Shown here piece after piece: positions 1-9,547 of a stretch of DNA of 64,000 bases. The DNA comes from Acidobacteriota bacterium (GTDB taxonomy: Bacteria > Acidobacteriota > Terriglobia > Acidiferrales > UBA7541). The notes under the pieces are model-generated. The model was not told where the DNA came from and ran no database searches. It worked only from the letters and a program-made list of their open reading frames with translations. Positions within the stretch are counted from its first letter, which is position 1. The number at the start of each line of letters is the position of its first letter. Where the stretch lies: assembly GCA_013289715.1 (NCBI GenBank), contig JABCZJ010000011.1:1-64000 (forward strand), written 5' to 3'. Position numbers and translations under genes: made by a program.

Positions 1-205
1 CCGCGCCCGTCGGCCCCAAGAACAGCAAATTCCCCACCGGCCGTCCGGGCGAATTCAGTCCCGCGCGAAACACCTGGTACAAGTCCACCACCGCTTGCAC
101 CGCTTCGTCCTGTCCCACAATCTTCCGCCGCAACCCCGCCTCAAAATCCCGCGATTCAATACTCCGGCGTGCCGGATCCAATTGACGTTCCACAGAGGCG
201 TCCAT
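1..205 (-). CDS. AAA+ ATPase of ClpA/ClpB type, 5' part only
   Basis: The gene runs off the left edge; only the first 68 codons are present. The ATG at 205 follows a GGGAGG ribosome site. The protein reads KIVGQDEAVQAVVDLYQVF, then a proline/glycine stretch and NLLFLGPTGA, which is the start of a Walker A motif. This is how the second AAA+ module of Clp/Hsp100 unfoldases begins. There is almost no N-terminal domain before it, so this is a single-ring, ClpB-D2-like ATPase rather than full ClpB. It is divergent from phoB. The exact family cannot be settled from the fragment. Confidence 0.75.
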   Translation of the reverse strand, partial: MDASVERQLDPARRSIESRDFEAGLRRKIVGQDEAVQAVVDLYQVFRAGLNSPGRPVGNLLFLGPTGA

Positions 206-416
206 TTGCCGTACCTCCCGCCGGCCTTCCGGCACTCCCCGATGGCGCGTTCACGAACTCGCACCGCGCCGCTAATAGACCTGCAGACGCGTGGCCAAAG
301 TGCATGCCTCGATTCCACACCAACACACCTGTAATCAGCGGAATGGCAGACGTGTCGAGCAGGGTCTGGCGAACCGAAAGCGGAATGGATGTTTCAAGCG
401 GGACGCGGCGTACCGA

Positions 417-434
417 TGTGACACGTTGTTAATA
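417..434 (+). promoter_or_regulatory. weak Pho-box-like repeat upstream of phoB
   Basis: TGTGACA at 417-423 is followed 11 bp later by GTTAATA at 428-434, about 93 bp before the phoB ATG. The 11-bp register fits a PhoB site, but the second half matches poorly. It may allow autoregulation; it is much weaker than the site at pstS. The 320 bp between the AAA+ gene and phoB show nothing else I can name. Confidence 0.25.
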
Positions 435-526
435 CTGTGTTAAAAAATCCACGAGCCCCCCTCTACTCCTTGCTTCCGAGGGTCGCTTTCCCGTATCTTG
501 TGTCCGACCACCGAGAAACAACCCAA

Positions 527-1222
527 ATGAAACGTGTTCTGGTAATTGAAGACGACAAAGACATCGTAGAGTTGGTGCGCTACAACCTGGAAAAAGACGG
601 CTACCAGGTTACCTCCAGCGGCGACGGTTCCACGGGCCTCGCCCAGATTCGCAAAGCTGCGCCGGATCTCCTGGTCCTCGATCTGATGTTGCCGAAACTT
701 TCCGGTCTGGAGATCTGCAAGGAAGTCCGCAAGGAAGTCACGCTCAACAGGATTCCGATCCTCATCCTCACCGCCAAGGGCGAAGAAGCTGATCGCGTCG
801 TGGGGCTGGAACTCGGCGCCGACGATTACGTCACCAAACCATTCAGCCCCCGCGAACTCGTCGCGCGCGTCAAAGCTTTGCTGCGCCGCGCCGAACCCGG
901 CACTCCTTCGGAAAAGCCCGTCGAAATCGGCGCTCTCCGCATTGACCCCGCCGCTTACCGCGTCACGCGCACCGGCAAGCCCGTGCCCATGAGCACGCTG
1001 GAATTTCGCCTGCTCTATTTTCTCGCGGCCCGCCCCAATCGAGTTTTCACTCGCGATCAATTGCTCGATGCCGTCTGGGGCACCGAGCGCTTCGTCACCC
1101 CGCGCAGCGTGGATGTGTACGTTCGCCGCCTGCGCGAAAAAATCGAGCTGGACCCGCAGCACCCCGTGTTCATGAAGACGATTCGCGGCGCTGGATACCT
1201 TTTCGAAACCCGTGCGAGCTAG
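527..1222 (+). CDS. phoB: phosphate regulon response regulator PhoB
   Basis: An OmpR-family response regulator of 231 residues. The receiver carries the acidic pair in VIEDD, the phosphoacceptor Asp52 in VLDLMLPK, and the conserved Lys in [11 protein letters not shown]-terminal winged-helix DNA-binding domain ends in the usual [10 protein letters not shown]. The ATG at 527 gives the normal N terminus [10 protein letters not shown]; an upstream in-frame start at 437 would add 30 unconserved residues and is unlikely. The gene overlaps phoR by 11 nt and heads the pho/pst cluster. PhoB activates phosphate-starvation genes, here most directly pstS with its Pho box. Confidence 0.93.
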   Translation: MKRVLVIEDDKDIVELVRYNLEKDGYQVTSSGDGSTGLAQIRKAAPDLLVLDLMLPKLSGLEICKEVRKEVTLNRIPILILTAKGEEADRVVGLELGADDYVTKPFSPRELVARVKALLRRAEPGTPSEKPVEIGALRIDPAAYRVTRTGKPVPMSTLEFRLLYFLAARPNRVFTRDQLLDAVWGTERFVTPRSVDVYVRRLREKIELDPQHPVFMKTIRGAGYLFETRAS

Positions 1223-2996
1223 ACTGTTCTGGAAGCTCGGGCTTACGTATGGCGCCCTGCTTCTGGTAGTTCTACTCGCCGTGCAACTTTATACCGCTCG
1301 CGTCATCCGCAGTCAGGCCATCCGTTCCGCCAACGATCAACTTGCTTCGCTTCTCAGCCTCACCCTCGCAAATCCTCCTCGGTCAGACGACCCCGCCGAA
1401 CTGCGCGACTGGACCGGCAGGGCCGCCCGCAGTGGCGCGCGGGTAACCATCATTGACCATACCGGCCGCGTCCTCGTTGATTCCGAAGCCGACGCGGACA
1501 AAATGGAAAACCACGCGAATCGTCCCGAGGTTCAGGATGCTTTCGCGCGCGGAACCGGACAGTCCGTCCATCGCAGCGTCACCTTCGGCCGCGAATTGGT
1601 TTACCGCGCCCAGCGCTATGACCGCGCCGGCAGCGATCCGATCGTAGTCCGCCTGGCGGTGCCGCTTTCGCAAATCGACCTCTCGCTCGTCGAACTTCGC
1701 CAGAGGCTGCTCATCGCCACCCTCGTCGTGCTGCTCAGCGGCGGTCTGGTCTCCTTCGCTTTCGCGCGCATATTCGCCGCGCGCGTCCAGCGCCTGCAGC
1801 GTTTTTCGCAGCGCATTGCCGAAGGTGACTTCCGTCCCTTGCTGCGCGAAGGCCCGCGCGATGAACTTTCCGATCTCGCCGACTCGCTCAACCAGACCGC
1901 CGCACGGCTCGACCGCGAAATCCGCCTGCTCAGCGGCGAACGCAACCGCTCCAGCGCCATCCTGCGCAGCATGGTGGAAGGCGTCGCCGTGATTGACGCC
2001 GAGGAGCGCCTCGTTTTCTACAACCGCGCGTTCTCGGAAATCCTGATCGTGGAATCCGCCAACGCCGAAGGGCGCCCGCTCATCGAAGTGGTGCGCAATT
2101 CTGACCTGGTAGGTTTGATTCGTCGCGCCTTGCGCGGCGATGAAGGCCTGCAAAGCGACATCACCATGGGCATCACGCAAACCCGAAGTTTTTCCATCAC
2201 CGCTGCCCCCGTAAAAGCTTTGGACGCTCCTGCATCCGGCCGCGACCCGCAGGCAAAACCTTCTGGAGCTGTTGTCGTTCTTCACGACGTCACCGAACTG
2301 CGCCGCCTGGAGCGCGTGCGTCAGGATTTCGTCGCCAACGTGTCCCACGAATTCAAAACGCCGCTCACCGCCATTCAGGGATTTGCCGAAACCTTGCTCG
2401 CAGGAGCTCTGGACGATCCGGAAAACAATCGCCGCTTTCTGGAAATCATTCGTAATCACGCCATTCGTCTCGCCCGCCTCACCAACGATTTGCTCAAACT
2501 CGCCCGCATCGAAGCCGGTAAAATGGAAGTGGAATTTTCCTCCGTGAGCCTGCTCGAACTCATCGAAGGTTGCACCGAAACCACTCTGCTCAAGGCCAAC
2601 CGCAAGGAAATCACTCTCGAAATCACAGTCCCGCCGCAACTTCCCGCCGTCCGTGGCGATGCCGCCCTGCTGCGCGACGTGCTGCAAAATCTTCTCGACA
2701 ACGCCATCCAATACACGCCCGCGCGTGGTCACATCTCCGTCAGCGCCACTGCCGGCCCGCGCGAAGCCGTGGTCACCGTCGCCGATACAGGCATCGGCAT
2801 CCCGCTCGCTGATTCCGAACGCATCTTCGAGCGCTTCTACCGCGTAGACGCCGCACGCTCCCGCGAAGCCGGCGGCACCGGCCTCGGCCTGTCCATCGCC
2901 AAGCACATCGTAGAAGCCCACGGCGGCAAACTCTGGGTTGAAAGCACAGTTGGCCAAGGCTCCAGATTTTCCTTCTCCCTCCCGCTCGACTCCTAG
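1212..2996 (+). CDS. phoR: phosphate sensor histidine kinase PhoR
   Basis: Inner-membrane sensor kinase of 594 residues that phosphorylates PhoB when phosphate is low. Order: TM1 (about 7-27), extracytoplasmic segment (about 30-160), TM2 (about 165-190), HAMP, PAS (about 250-350), HisKA with the phosphorylated His near 379 in [12 protein letters not shown], then HATPase_c with the N box (DNAIQYTP), DTGIGI and [11 protein letters not shown]. It starts at GTG inside the end of phoB, which suggests translational coupling. The periplasmic loop is longer than in E. coli PhoR, a form common outside the gammaproteobacteria. Control by the Pst transporter through PhoU is expected from the family. Confidence 0.92.
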   Translation: MRARLFWKLGLTYGALLLVVLLAVQLYTARVIRSQAIRSANDQLASLLSLTLANPPRSDDPAELRDWTGRAARSGARVTIIDHTGRVLVDSEADADKMENHANRPEVQDAFARGTGQSVHRSVTFGRELVYRAQRYDRAGSDPIVVRLAVPLSQIDLSLVELRQRLLIATLVVLLSGGLVSFAFARIFAARVQRLQRFSQRIAEGDFRPLLREGPRDELSDLADSLNQTAARLDREIRLLSGERNRSSAILRSMVEGVAVIDAEERLVFYNRAFSEILIVESANAEGRPLIEVVRNSDLVGLIRRALRGDEGLQSDITMGITQTRSFSITAAPVKALDAPASGRDPQAKPSGAVVVLHDVTELRRLERVRQDFVANVSHEFKTPLTAIQGFAETLLAGALDDPENNRRFLEIIRNHAIRLARLTNDLLKLARIEAGKMEVEFSSVSLLELIEGCTETTLLKANRKEITLEITVPPQLPAVRGDAALLRDVLQNLLDNAIQYTPARGHISVSATAGPREAVVTVADTGIGIPLADSERIFERFYRVDAARSREAGGTGLGLSIAKHIVEAHGGKLWVESTVGQGSRFSFSLPLDS

Positions 2997-3053
2997 TCAG
3001 TACTCAGAAATTCATTCGCATACACCCCACATAAATTTCCGGGGCGCTGCTTG

Positions 3054-3125
3054 TGAATCGCGCTACAGCGCGATTCATCCTGGGATCCCGCGGTGCGGGG
3101 CTGCGCCCCAGCTGGCCACGAGGTC
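3054..3125. repeat. hairpin repeats between phoR and phoU
   Basis: TGAATCGCGC-TACA-GCGCGATTCA (3054-3077) is a perfect 10-bp stem, followed by a GC-rich hairpin GCGGGGC-TGC-GCCCC. The module TGAATCG...CGATTCATCCTG recurs at 18716. The rest of the 325-bp gap holds no gene. An 11-bp-spaced ATTTACC/ATTTACA repeat at 3222-3239 lies 83 bp before phoU. Confidence 0.7.
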
Positions 3126-3321
3126 GCCGCCTGAGACCGTGCCACAGGTTGCTGCCTCCCTGCAGCGTCCACTTTCTGCCTGAGAAGCGCTAGCGACGCG
3201 CTTTCTAGCGTATCTTCAGATATTTACCTATCATTTACACCCTTGCAATCTCCCCCACCCATGATGTACACGCCGGTACTAAAGCAAGTGCAGGGTGGCG
3301 ACCTGCAGGAGGCGGTTCGAA

Positions 3322-4038
3322 GTGGCGTCCACCAAGACAAGTACGGAAGGTGTATTCCAAAGCGTGCTGGTGAATTATCTGGTTTCCCAAGCCCGCACAG
3401 TAGAAGCCTCGGTCAATCGCGCTCTCTGGGCCCTGCTCGAACGCAACGAACGTCTGGCCAGCGAAGTTTTCCTCACCGAACCCCGCATCAACGAAATGGA
3501 AATCTTGATCGACGAGCACGCCATCCGCATGCTTCGCCAGGGCGAAATGCTCGATACCGACGTCCGCCTCATCGTCGCCACCCTGAAAATCAATAACGAC
3601 CTGGAGCGCATGGGCGATCTCGCCGTCAACCTCAGCGAACGCGCCATCTCCCTCTCCCAAATGGGCGATGTCCACATTCCCGTAGAACTCGAGCCCATGA
3701 CCACCGCCGTACGCGCCATGGTTTCCAAATGCCTGGGCGCGCTCATCTATCAAAACGTGGATTTAGCCACCCAAGTGCTCGAAAGCGACGATGTCGTTGA
3801 CCAGTATCGCGACCAGGTTTTCGAAGCTCTACTCGCCGGCATGACCGAAAATCCCGCGCTCGCCGCGCCCAATCTCCACTACGTCCTCGCCTCGCGGCAT
3901 CTCGAACGCATCGCCGACCACGCCACCAACATCGCCGAAGATATTTTGTTCTGGGTGCGCGGCTTGGAAGTCCGCCACGGTCGCGCCAAGCAAATGGAAC
4001 TCAATGTCGGCGGCCCCGCCTCATCAGCGGCGGAGTAA
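3322..4038 (+). CDS. phoU: phosphate transport regulator PhoU (first copy)
   Basis: PhoU of 238 residues built of two three-helix bundles. Each bundle carries the metal-binding E/DxxxD-type motif: NNDLERMGDLAVNLSERA in the first and LERIADHATNIAED in the second. PhoU links the Pst transporter to PhoR so that PhoB is switched off when phosphate is plentiful. The GTG at 3322 is preceded by AGGAGG (3307-3312) with a 9-nt gap; an earlier GTG at 3295 would put this ribosome site inside the gene. The protein has a longer N terminus and a Gly/Ala/Ser tail. A second phoU lies at the end of the pst genes. Confidence 0.9.
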   Translation: MASTKTSTEGVFQSVLVNYLVSQARTVEASVNRALWALLERNERLASEVFLTEPRINEMEILIDEHAIRMLRQGEMLDTDVRLIVATLKINNDLERMGDLAVNLSERAISLSQMGDVHIPVELEPMTTAVRAMVSKCLGALIYQNVDLATQVLESDDVVDQYRDQVFEALLAGMTENPALAAPNLHYVLASRHLERIADHATNIAEDILFWVRGLEVRHGRAKQMELNVGGPASSAAE

Positions 4039-4311
4039 TTGATATTTCACAGCCCGCTCATCTGCGATTCAAGTGTGCCATTTAGGATCACAACGGGTTG
4101 GAAGGCATATCGTGGCGCCGTCGCACCAGCCGTTCGCCTGCACCGGCGGCCTTCGAATTTAGCGTCACAAGTTCCTGCGCTGCATCATCTAGCGCCGGAA
4201 GCAGCACACCACGTCCCAACCACCCGCGAGGCGCGGCCCGACCACACCCCCGGGGCTGCGCCTCCTCTTTCCTGCGGACCGCGCGCTTATTTCACTCCCA
4301 ATTCGCGCCGA
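4039..4311. other. gap between phoU and the pstS Pho box
   Basis: About 270 bp without a credible gene. It is C-rich and proline-coding in the forward frames, with no repeat or terminator that I can defend. The useful signal is the Pho box directly after it. Confidence 0.5.
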
Positions 4312-4329
4312 TGTAACACCCCTGTAACA
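4312..4329 (+). promoter_or_regulatory. Pho box in front of pstS
   Basis: Two identical 7-mers, TGTAACA at 4312-4318 and TGTAACA at 4323-4329, are separated by four bases (CCCC). This is the architecture of a PhoB site: 7-bp direct repeats on an 11-bp period. It ends 38 bp before the pstS ATG, so it should replace the -35 element of a PhoB-dependent promoter. phoB is encoded 3 kb upstream. Confidence 0.75.
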
Positions 4330-4367
4330 TTGCAGTCAAAAAATGGTATGCAGGAGAATCCCTGAAC

Positions 4368-5402
4368 ATGAAAAAGGCCTTACTGGTTGTGTGGCTCATG
4401 ATGGTCTCGATGGCGTTCACCGCGCCGCGCGCCGCAGCCCAAGGCGGCACAATCAATCTCAACGCCGCTGGCGCCACTTTCCCCTATCCTATTTACTCGA
4501 AGTGGTTTGACGTGTACCACACGGCACATCCCAATCTTCAGATCAATTACCAATCCATCGGCTCCGGCGGCGGAATCCGCCAGTTGCAGGCCGGCACGGT
4601 TGATTTCGGCGCCTCCGACGTTCCGGTGACCGACGAGCAGCTGGCACAGTTCAAGGTCAAGGTTCTGCATTTTCCTACGGTGCTCGGCGCGGTCGTTCCC
4701 ACCTACAACATCGCGGGCGTAAGCGGGGAATTGAATTTCACGCAGAAAGCGCTCGCTGGCATTTATCTCGGCACCATCACCAAGTGGAACGATTCGGAAA
4801 TTGCGAAAGCGAATCCTGGTGTAAATCTTCCCAACACCGATATCGTCGTGATTCACCGCTCCGAAGGCAGCGGCACTTCTTTCATCTGGACCGATTTTCT
4901 GGCGAAGGTCAGCGACGACTGGAAAAATAAAGTCGGCAAAGCCGCTGCGTCCGTCAACTGGCCCGTGGGGTTGGGCGGCAAGGGCAACGAAGGTGTCACC
5001 GGTCTCGTGAAGCAAACTCCCAATGCGATCGGCTACATCGAATTGATCTACGCCGTGCAGAATAATATTCCCTACGGCAAAGTTCAGAACGCCGCCGGAA
5101 AATTCGTGAAGGCCGATCTGGCAGGCGTCACCGCCGCAGCCGCCGCCGATGCTAAAAACATTCCGGACGACTTCCGCGTTTCCATCACCAATGCGGCCGG
5201 ACCAACCGTGTATCCTATCGCCAGTTTCACCTGGCTGCTGATTCCCGCGCAAATTCAGGACGCCGCCAAGCGCGACGCCATCAAGGACTTCCTGAAGTGG
5301 ATGCTCACCGACGGCCAAAATTACAATGAAGGTTTGTCCTACGCACAGCTCCCCAAGGCAGTGGTCGCGAGGGAGACCAAGGCAATTTCGCTGATTCAGT
5401 AA
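4368..5402 (+). CDS. pstS: phosphate ABC transporter, substrate-binding protein PstS
   Basis: Secreted phosphate-binding protein of 344 residues. A signal peptide (about 1-25, MKKALLVVWLMMVS... ending AAAQ) is followed by the family hallmarks NAAGATFPYPIYSKW, SIGSGGGIRQ, DFGASDVP, IHRSEGSGTSFIWTDFL and GNEGVTGLV. These contain the Ser, Arg, Asp and Thr residues that hold the phosphate ion. A ribosome site (AGGAGA) lies 10 nt upstream. It is the first gene of pstS-pstC-pstA and sits behind a Pho box, so expression should rise when phosphate is short. Confidence 0.95.
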   Translation: MKKALLVVWLMMVSMAFTAPRAAAQGGTINLNAAGATFPYPIYSKWFDVYHTAHPNLQINYQSIGSGGGIRQLQAGTVDFGASDVPVTDEQLAQFKVKVLHFPTVLGAVVPTYNIAGVSGELNFTQKALAGIYLGTITKWNDSEIAKANPGVNLPNTDIVVIHRSEGSGTSFIWTDFLAKVSDDWKNKVGKAAASVNWPVGLGGKGNEGVTGLVKQTPNAIGYIELIYAVQNNIPYGKVQNAAGKFVKADLAGVTAAAAADAKNIPDDFRVSITNAAGPTVYPIASFTWLLIPAQIQDAAKRDAIKDFLKWMLTDGQNYNEGLSYAQLPKAVVARETKAISLIQ

Positions 5403-5410
5403 GTCGCATA

Positions 5411-6409
5411 ATGTCTGCAGCCGCCACCACGATCGCGCACGAGGTTCCCCCCCAAGCCGGACCTCGTGCGTTCCTTCATCGTCTCCGCCGAGGCGATGAA
5501 ATCGCTCACCTCATCACTCTTACGTTTGCCGCCGCCATCCTCCTGATTACTTCCTTGCTGGTCTACGAGCTTTGGATAAATTCCCACCTTTCACGCACGC
5601 ATTTCGGTTGGGCGTTTTTTTGGACCAAAGTCTGGGACCCCAACTTCGATAATTTTGGCGCCGCGCCCTTCATCTACGGCACATTGGTCACTTCCGTGTT
5701 GGCCCTGCTCCTTGCGGTCCCTCTGGGTCTGGCCAGCGCCATTTTCCTTTCCGAGCTCGCTCCGCGGAACGTCAGCGACACCATTTCATTTTTGATCGAT
5801 CTCCTCGCTTCCGTCCCCAGTGTCATCTACGGCTTACTCGGAATATTCATCGTCGTGCCCTTGATGCGCACCACCTTCGGTCCGCTGCTCATCCATACTG
5901 TCGGCAACCTTCCTTATGTCGGCGCCCTATTCCGCGGACCAAATTACGGCGTCGGATTTCTCACTGCCGGAATCGTTCTCGCCATCATGGTCGTGCCTTT
6001 CATTATTTCCGTTTCGCGCGAAGTTCTCCTCACCGTCCCGCGCGAACAGCGCGAAGCCGCGATGGCCCTCGGCGCTACGCGCTGGGAATCCACCTGGCAA
6101 GTCGTCGTCCCCTGGGCGCGCACCGGCATCATGGGCTCCGTGTTCCTGGCTCTCGCCCGCGCTCTCGGCGAAACGATGGCTGTCACCATGGTCATCGGAA
6201 ATGCCGCTGTGATTAATACGTCTCTTCTTGCGCCCGGCGATACCATCGCTTCCACCATCGCCAATCAATTCACAGAAGCTACCGGCGATTTGTACCTGAG
6301 CGCGCTGATCGAATTGGGCCTGGTGCTGTTTCTGATTACCTTCATCCTAAACGGTCTAGCGCGTATTTTGATCGTCGCCACCGAACGCGGCGGAGGCCGT
6401 CCCGCATGA
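5411..6409 (+). CDS. pstC: phosphate ABC transporter permease PstC
   Basis: Inner-membrane permease of 332 residues with six predicted membrane helices and the cytoplasmic EAA loop REAAMALGATRWESTWQVVV that docks on PstB. An N-terminal extension of about 35 residues comes before the first helix. It starts 8 nt after pstS and overlaps pstA by 4 nt (ATGA), so the three genes are one transcription unit. It forms the membrane channel with PstA. Confidence 0.95.
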   Translation: MSAAATTIAHEVPPQAGPRAFLHRLRRGDEIAHLITLTFAAAILLITSLLVYELWINSHLSRTHFGWAFFWTKVWDPNFDNFGAAPFIYGTLVTSVLALLLAVPLGLASAIFLSELAPRNVSDTISFLIDLLASVPSVIYGLLGIFIVVPLMRTTFGPLLIHTVGNLPYVGALFRGPNYGVGFLTAGIVLAIMVVPFIISVSREVLLTVPREQREAAMALGATRWESTWQVVVPWARTGIMGSVFLALARALGETMAVTMVIGNAAVINTSLLAPGDTIASTIANQFTEATGDLYLSALIELGLVLFLITFILNGLARILIVATERGGGRPA

Positions 6410-7251
6410 GTTCGCGGCGCATCGTCTGGCGCAAGTCGCTGAATTACGTGATGCTCACTCTCACCGGCATCGCGGCTTTCGCAGTCGTCTCGGTTCTGTT
6501 TTTGATCCTCGGGTATTTGATTTGGAATGGCGGTACGTCGCTCAATTGGAATTTTTTTACGCAGCTTCCGAAACCCGTCGGTGAAACCGGCGGCGGTATG
6601 GCCAACGCCATCGTTGGCACTATGAAGCTGCTATTTCTTGCGGCGGTCATGGGCTTGCCGATCGGCTTATTCGCCGGCGTGTATCTCGCCGAGTTCGGCG
6701 GAAAGACTTTCTCATTTGTCGTGCGCTATACCACGGACTTGCTGAACGGCGTCCCCTCCATCGTCATCGGCATCTTCGCTTCCGCCCTCTTCGTTTTGCC
6801 CGTGAAGCATTTCTCCGCGTTCGCCGGCGGTGTGGCTCTGGGCATCATGGTGATTCCCATCACCGTGCGCAGCACCGAAGAATTTCTGCGCGCCGTCCCC
6901 GGCAATATGCGCGAAGCCGCCATGGCCCTGGGCGCCAGCCGATGGAAAACGATCGCGACGGTCGTCCTACCCGCTGCCAGCGGCGGCATCCTAACCGGCA
7001 TGTTACTCGCGCTAGCGCGCGTTGCCGGCGAAACCGCCCCGTTGCTCTTCACTGCTTTTGGCAATCGCTTTTGGAGTCAAGGCTGGGGACAACCCATCGC
7101 CTCCCTCCCGGTTATGATTTACACCTACGCCGTGGCACCGTACGATGATTGGCATCGGCAGGCGTGGGCTGCAGGGCTGGTTCTGTTAGCTTTGGTTTTG
7201 GTTTCAAATCTGGGCGCCCGCTTCATCCTGGCGCGCAGCAAAGCGGTTTAG
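6406..7251 (+). CDS. pstA: phosphate ABC transporter permease PstA
   Basis: Second Pst permease, 281 residues, about six membrane helices, with the EAA loop REAAMALGASRWKTIATVVL. The motif GETAPLLFTAFGNRFW near residue 205 is typical of PstA. The ATG overlaps the pstC stop. It pairs with PstC to carry phosphate inwards. The next gene, pstB, is 139 bp away across a hairpin-repeat insert rather than directly coupled as in many genomes. Confidence 0.95.
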   Translation: MSSRRIVWRKSLNYVMLTLTGIAAFAVVSVLFLILGYLIWNGGTSLNWNFFTQLPKPVGETGGGMANAIVGTMKLLFLAAVMGLPIGLFAGVYLAEFGGKTFSFVVRYTTDLLNGVPSIVIGIFASALFVLPVKHFSAFAGGVALGIMVIPITVRSTEEFLRAVPGNMREAAMALGASRWKTIATVVLPAASGGILTGMLLALARVAGETAPLLFTAFGNRFWSQGWGQPIASLPVMIYTYAVAPYDDWHRQAWAAGLVLLALVLVSNLGARFILARSKAV

Positions 7252-7290
7252 TCGCACTTACGCAGTTCGCGGTGACTGTTGATTTTCGTC

Positions 7291-7343
7291 AGGGCACGGC
7301 TTCGGCCCAGCCGTCCAGGTAAAGCGGCTTTCGCCGCTGAGGG
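7291..7343. repeat. hairpin repeats between pstA and pstB
   Basis: Two short imperfect or perfect stems: GGCACGGCTTCGGCCCAGCC (part of the GGCACGGC family also seen at 8381) and AGCGGC-TTTC-GCCGCT (7323-7336). They interrupt the pst operon and may damp read-through or stabilise the upstream message. Confidence 0.5.
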
Positions 7344-7390
7344 CATGGTCGAGATCGTTAGTCGCAAAGAGTAGAACGAAGGACAACATT

Positions 7391-8221
7391 GTGAGTGGAT
7401 CACCTCAACCCGCGCTAACAGCAAAAGCCTTTAGAGATCCGGTGCCTATGGAAAAGACAACTTCACCAACGATCGAGCATAAACAGCGCTTGACGATTGC
7501 GAATTTGAATTTTTATTACGGCCCGAAGCAGGCCGTCTTCGGCCTCAACCTGAAAATTCCCACCAACCGCGTCACCGCTCTCATCGGGCCTTCCGGCTGC
7601 GGCAAATCCACATTTCTACGCACTCTGAACCGCATGAACGAAACCATCCGCAACACGCGTGTCGAAGGCGAAGTCCTGCTCGACGGCCAGAGCATTCACG
7701 CGCTCGACGTCGTCGGCCTGCGCCGCCGCGTAGGCATGGTCTTTCAACGTCCCAATCCATTTCCAAAATCAATTTATGACAACGTAGCCTACGGCCTGCG
7801 CATCAACGGCTACAAAGGCCGCCTCGACGATCTCGTCGAACAAAGCCTGCGCCGCGCCGCCCTCTGGGACGAAGTGAAGGACTATCTAAAAAAATCCGCC
7901 TTCGCTCTTTCCGGCGGGCAGCAACAACGCCTCTGCATCGCTCGCGCCCTGGCGGTAGATCCCGAAGTGCTCCTGCTCGATGAACCCTGCTCTGCTCTCG
8001 ATCCCGTCACTACCGCAAAAATCGAAGAGCTGATGTTCCATCTGAAGGACAGCTGCACCATGGCCATCGTCACCCACAACATGCAGCAAGCCGCCCGTGC
8101 CAGCGACTTCACCGCCTTCATGCTGGATGGCCATCTGATCGAGCACAGCGAAACATCGAAGCTGTTCACAACGCCGACCGATCCGCGCACAGAAGCCTAC
8201 ATCACCGGCCGGTTCGGCTAA
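7391..8221 (+). CDS. pstB: phosphate ABC transporter ATP-binding protein PstB
   Basis: ATPase of 276 residues that powers the Pst transporter. Visible motifs: Walker [11 protein letters not shown]-loop [16 protein letters not shown], signature LSGGQQQR, Walker [14 protein letters not shown], and the H-loop in [10 protein letters not shown]. The GTG at 7391 has AAGGA 7 nt upstream; an internal ATG at 7448 gives a more usual PstB length but has no ribosome site. Both starts keep all domains. It lies between pstA and the second phoU. Confidence 0.93.
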   Translation: MSGSPQPALTAKAFRDPVPMEKTTSPTIEHKQRLTIANLNFYYGPKQAVFGLNLKIPTNRVTALIGPSGCGKSTFLRTLNRMNETIRNTRVEGEVLLDGQSIHALDVVGLRRRVGMVFQRPNPFPKSIYDNVAYGLRINGYKGRLDDLVEQSLRRAALWDEVKDYLKKSAFALSGGQQQRLCIARALAVDPEVLLLDEPCSALDPVTTAKIEELMFHLKDSCTMAIVTHNMQQAARASDFTAFMLDGHLIEHSETSKLFTTPTDPRTEAYITGRFG

Positions 8222-8245
8222 AAAGCCGCGAGTTTGCGCACACCC

Positions 8246-8446
8246 GCTTTTGATTTTGTACTACGCTGCTGAATTGGTCGCAGCCGCCTGCTTTTGCTTT
8301 TTAGGCGGACATACGTGAAGTTGCCTTTGACTTTGTAGCGGTCAGCTTTCGCTGGGCGCCTTTGACGTTGAAGTCGTAGGGGCACGGCAGGCCGTGCCCG
8401 CTGATGACTCTGCAACCAATTCAGCCGTTGCGGCGGCGATGTTGCA
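8246..8446. repeat. cluster of modular hairpin repeats after pstB
   Basis: Contains CCGCCTG-CTTTTGCTTTTT-AGGCGG (8284-8308), GGGGCACGGCAGGCCGTGCCC (about 8379-8399) and TTTG-rich fillers such as CTTTTGATTTTG and CCTTTGACTTTG. The same fillers and stems recur at about 9.2, 16.4 and 18.7 kb. No coding sequence is credible here. Confidence 0.65.
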
Positions 8447-8495
8447 GTCGCGAGACAAGTTTTGATTTGCAGTGCAGTACAAGAACCGAGGAACC

Positions 8496-9161
8496 ATGGA
8501 ACGCCATTTCGATCACGATCTAGAAGAACTAAAACAGCGCCTCCTCTGGATGGGCAGTCTCGCCGAGCGCGCCGTCCATCAGGCTGTGCACGCCGTCCTC
8601 GATGCCGAAGAACATCTCGCCGAAGTCGTCCTCTCCGAAGAAGACGCCATCAACGAGATGCAAATCGAAATTGACGAGCGCGTGCAGCGCCTGCTGGCCA
8701 CCCAGCAACCCATGGCCGCCGACCTGCGCTTCCTCCTGGCCGTCTCCCGCATCAATGGCGACCTCGAACGCATCGGCGACCAAGCCGTCAACATCGCGCA
8801 ATCCGCCACGCGCATCCTCCGCCATCCGCAGGTCAAGCCTTACGTTGACCTGCCCCGCATGAGCGAACTAGCCGAAGCCATGGTCCGCGACAGCCTGAAC
8901 GCCCTGGTCCGCGGCGATCAAGAACTAGCCCAAAGCGTCCTCCGCCGCGACGATCAGGTAGACCGCCTCCGCGACCAGCTCTTCCGCGAACTCCTAACCT
9001 ATATGATGGAAGACAGCGCCCAAGTCTTCGCCGCCTTCGAGCTAATCCTAGTCGCCAAGAATCTGGAACGCATCGGCGACCACGCCACCAACATAGCCGA
9101 AGACGTAATCTATTTCGTAGCCGGCCGCGACGTCCGCCACCCAGCCCTCGACCGCCGCTGA
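8496..9161 (+). CDS. phoU: phosphate transport regulator PhoU (second copy)
   Basis: A second PhoU of 221 residues. It opens with MERHFDHDLEELKQRLLWMG and has both metal-binding repeats, INGDLERIGDQAVNIAQ and NLERIGDHATNIAEDVIYF. The ATG at 8496 has CGAGGA just upstream; a GTG at 8472 adds eight residues. This copy sits in the standard position after pstB and is closer to E. coli PhoU than the copy before pstS. The two copies may serve different partners, for example PhoR and the transporter. Confidence 0.9.
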   Translation: MERHFDHDLEELKQRLLWMGSLAERAVHQAVHAVLDAEEHLAEVVLSEEDAINEMQIEIDERVQRLLATQQPMAADLRFLLAVSRINGDLERIGDQAVNIAQSATRILRHPQVKPYVDLPRMSELAEAMVRDSLNALVRGDQELAQSVLRRDDQVDRLRDQLFRELLTYMMEDSAQVFAAFELILVAKNLERIGDHATNIAEDVIYFVAGRDVRHPALDRR

Positions 9162-9175
9162 GCCAGCATGGGCAA

Positions 9176-9440
9176 TCTTGCCTGTGCTCTTTCTTCTGAG
9201 CTTGGTCTTGAACTTGGTTTTGAATTTGCTTTTGACTTTACGGGTGCCCTATCCTTCCCGCCTTTGTTTTATGGGAAGGGTGGGGGTTTAGACGCAGCAT
9301 TACCCACCTCGCAAGACCGCGCATCGCTGACTCGCCGTTGCCTTTCTCCGCGCACTCTGCGCCGCTGCGGTTCACACCTTCCTGTTTCTCAGATTTTCCT
9401 CCGCTTTTCCTCTGTGCCCTCTGTGTAAAATCTTTCGACT
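9176..9440. repeat. TTTG-filler and CTCTGCG repeats after phoU
   Basis: Low-complexity filler (CTTGGTTTTGAATTTGC, TTTTGACTTT) is followed by an inverted pair (TTCCCGCC...GGGAAGGG) and by TTTCTCCGCGCACTCTGCG, which recurs near 12655 and, shorter, near 51575. The 386-bp gap between phoU and the STAS gene has no other content I can support. Confidence 0.5.
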
Positions 9441-9547
9441 TCCCCTCCGCACACACGCACGCCCCGCTGCAAGCAGTCGTCTCCCCAAAGCCCAATAAAA
9501 TCGGAATTCACAACAGGAAGGGTGTCAACAAACGAAGAAGCAACAAC

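Noticed and set aside
1383..2957. 524-codon open frame antisense to phoR, and similar long antisense frames at 440-1162, 4380-5318 and 59588-60784
   Set aside because: The opposite strand encodes well-conserved phoB, phoR, pstS and emrA. The antisense frames are an effect of high GC codon usage and show no protein family.
3222..3239. 11-bp direct repeat ATTTACC/ATTTACA before phoU as a second Pho box
   Set aside because: The spacing fits, but the half-sites do not resemble TGTAACA of the pstS site. Kept only as a remark.
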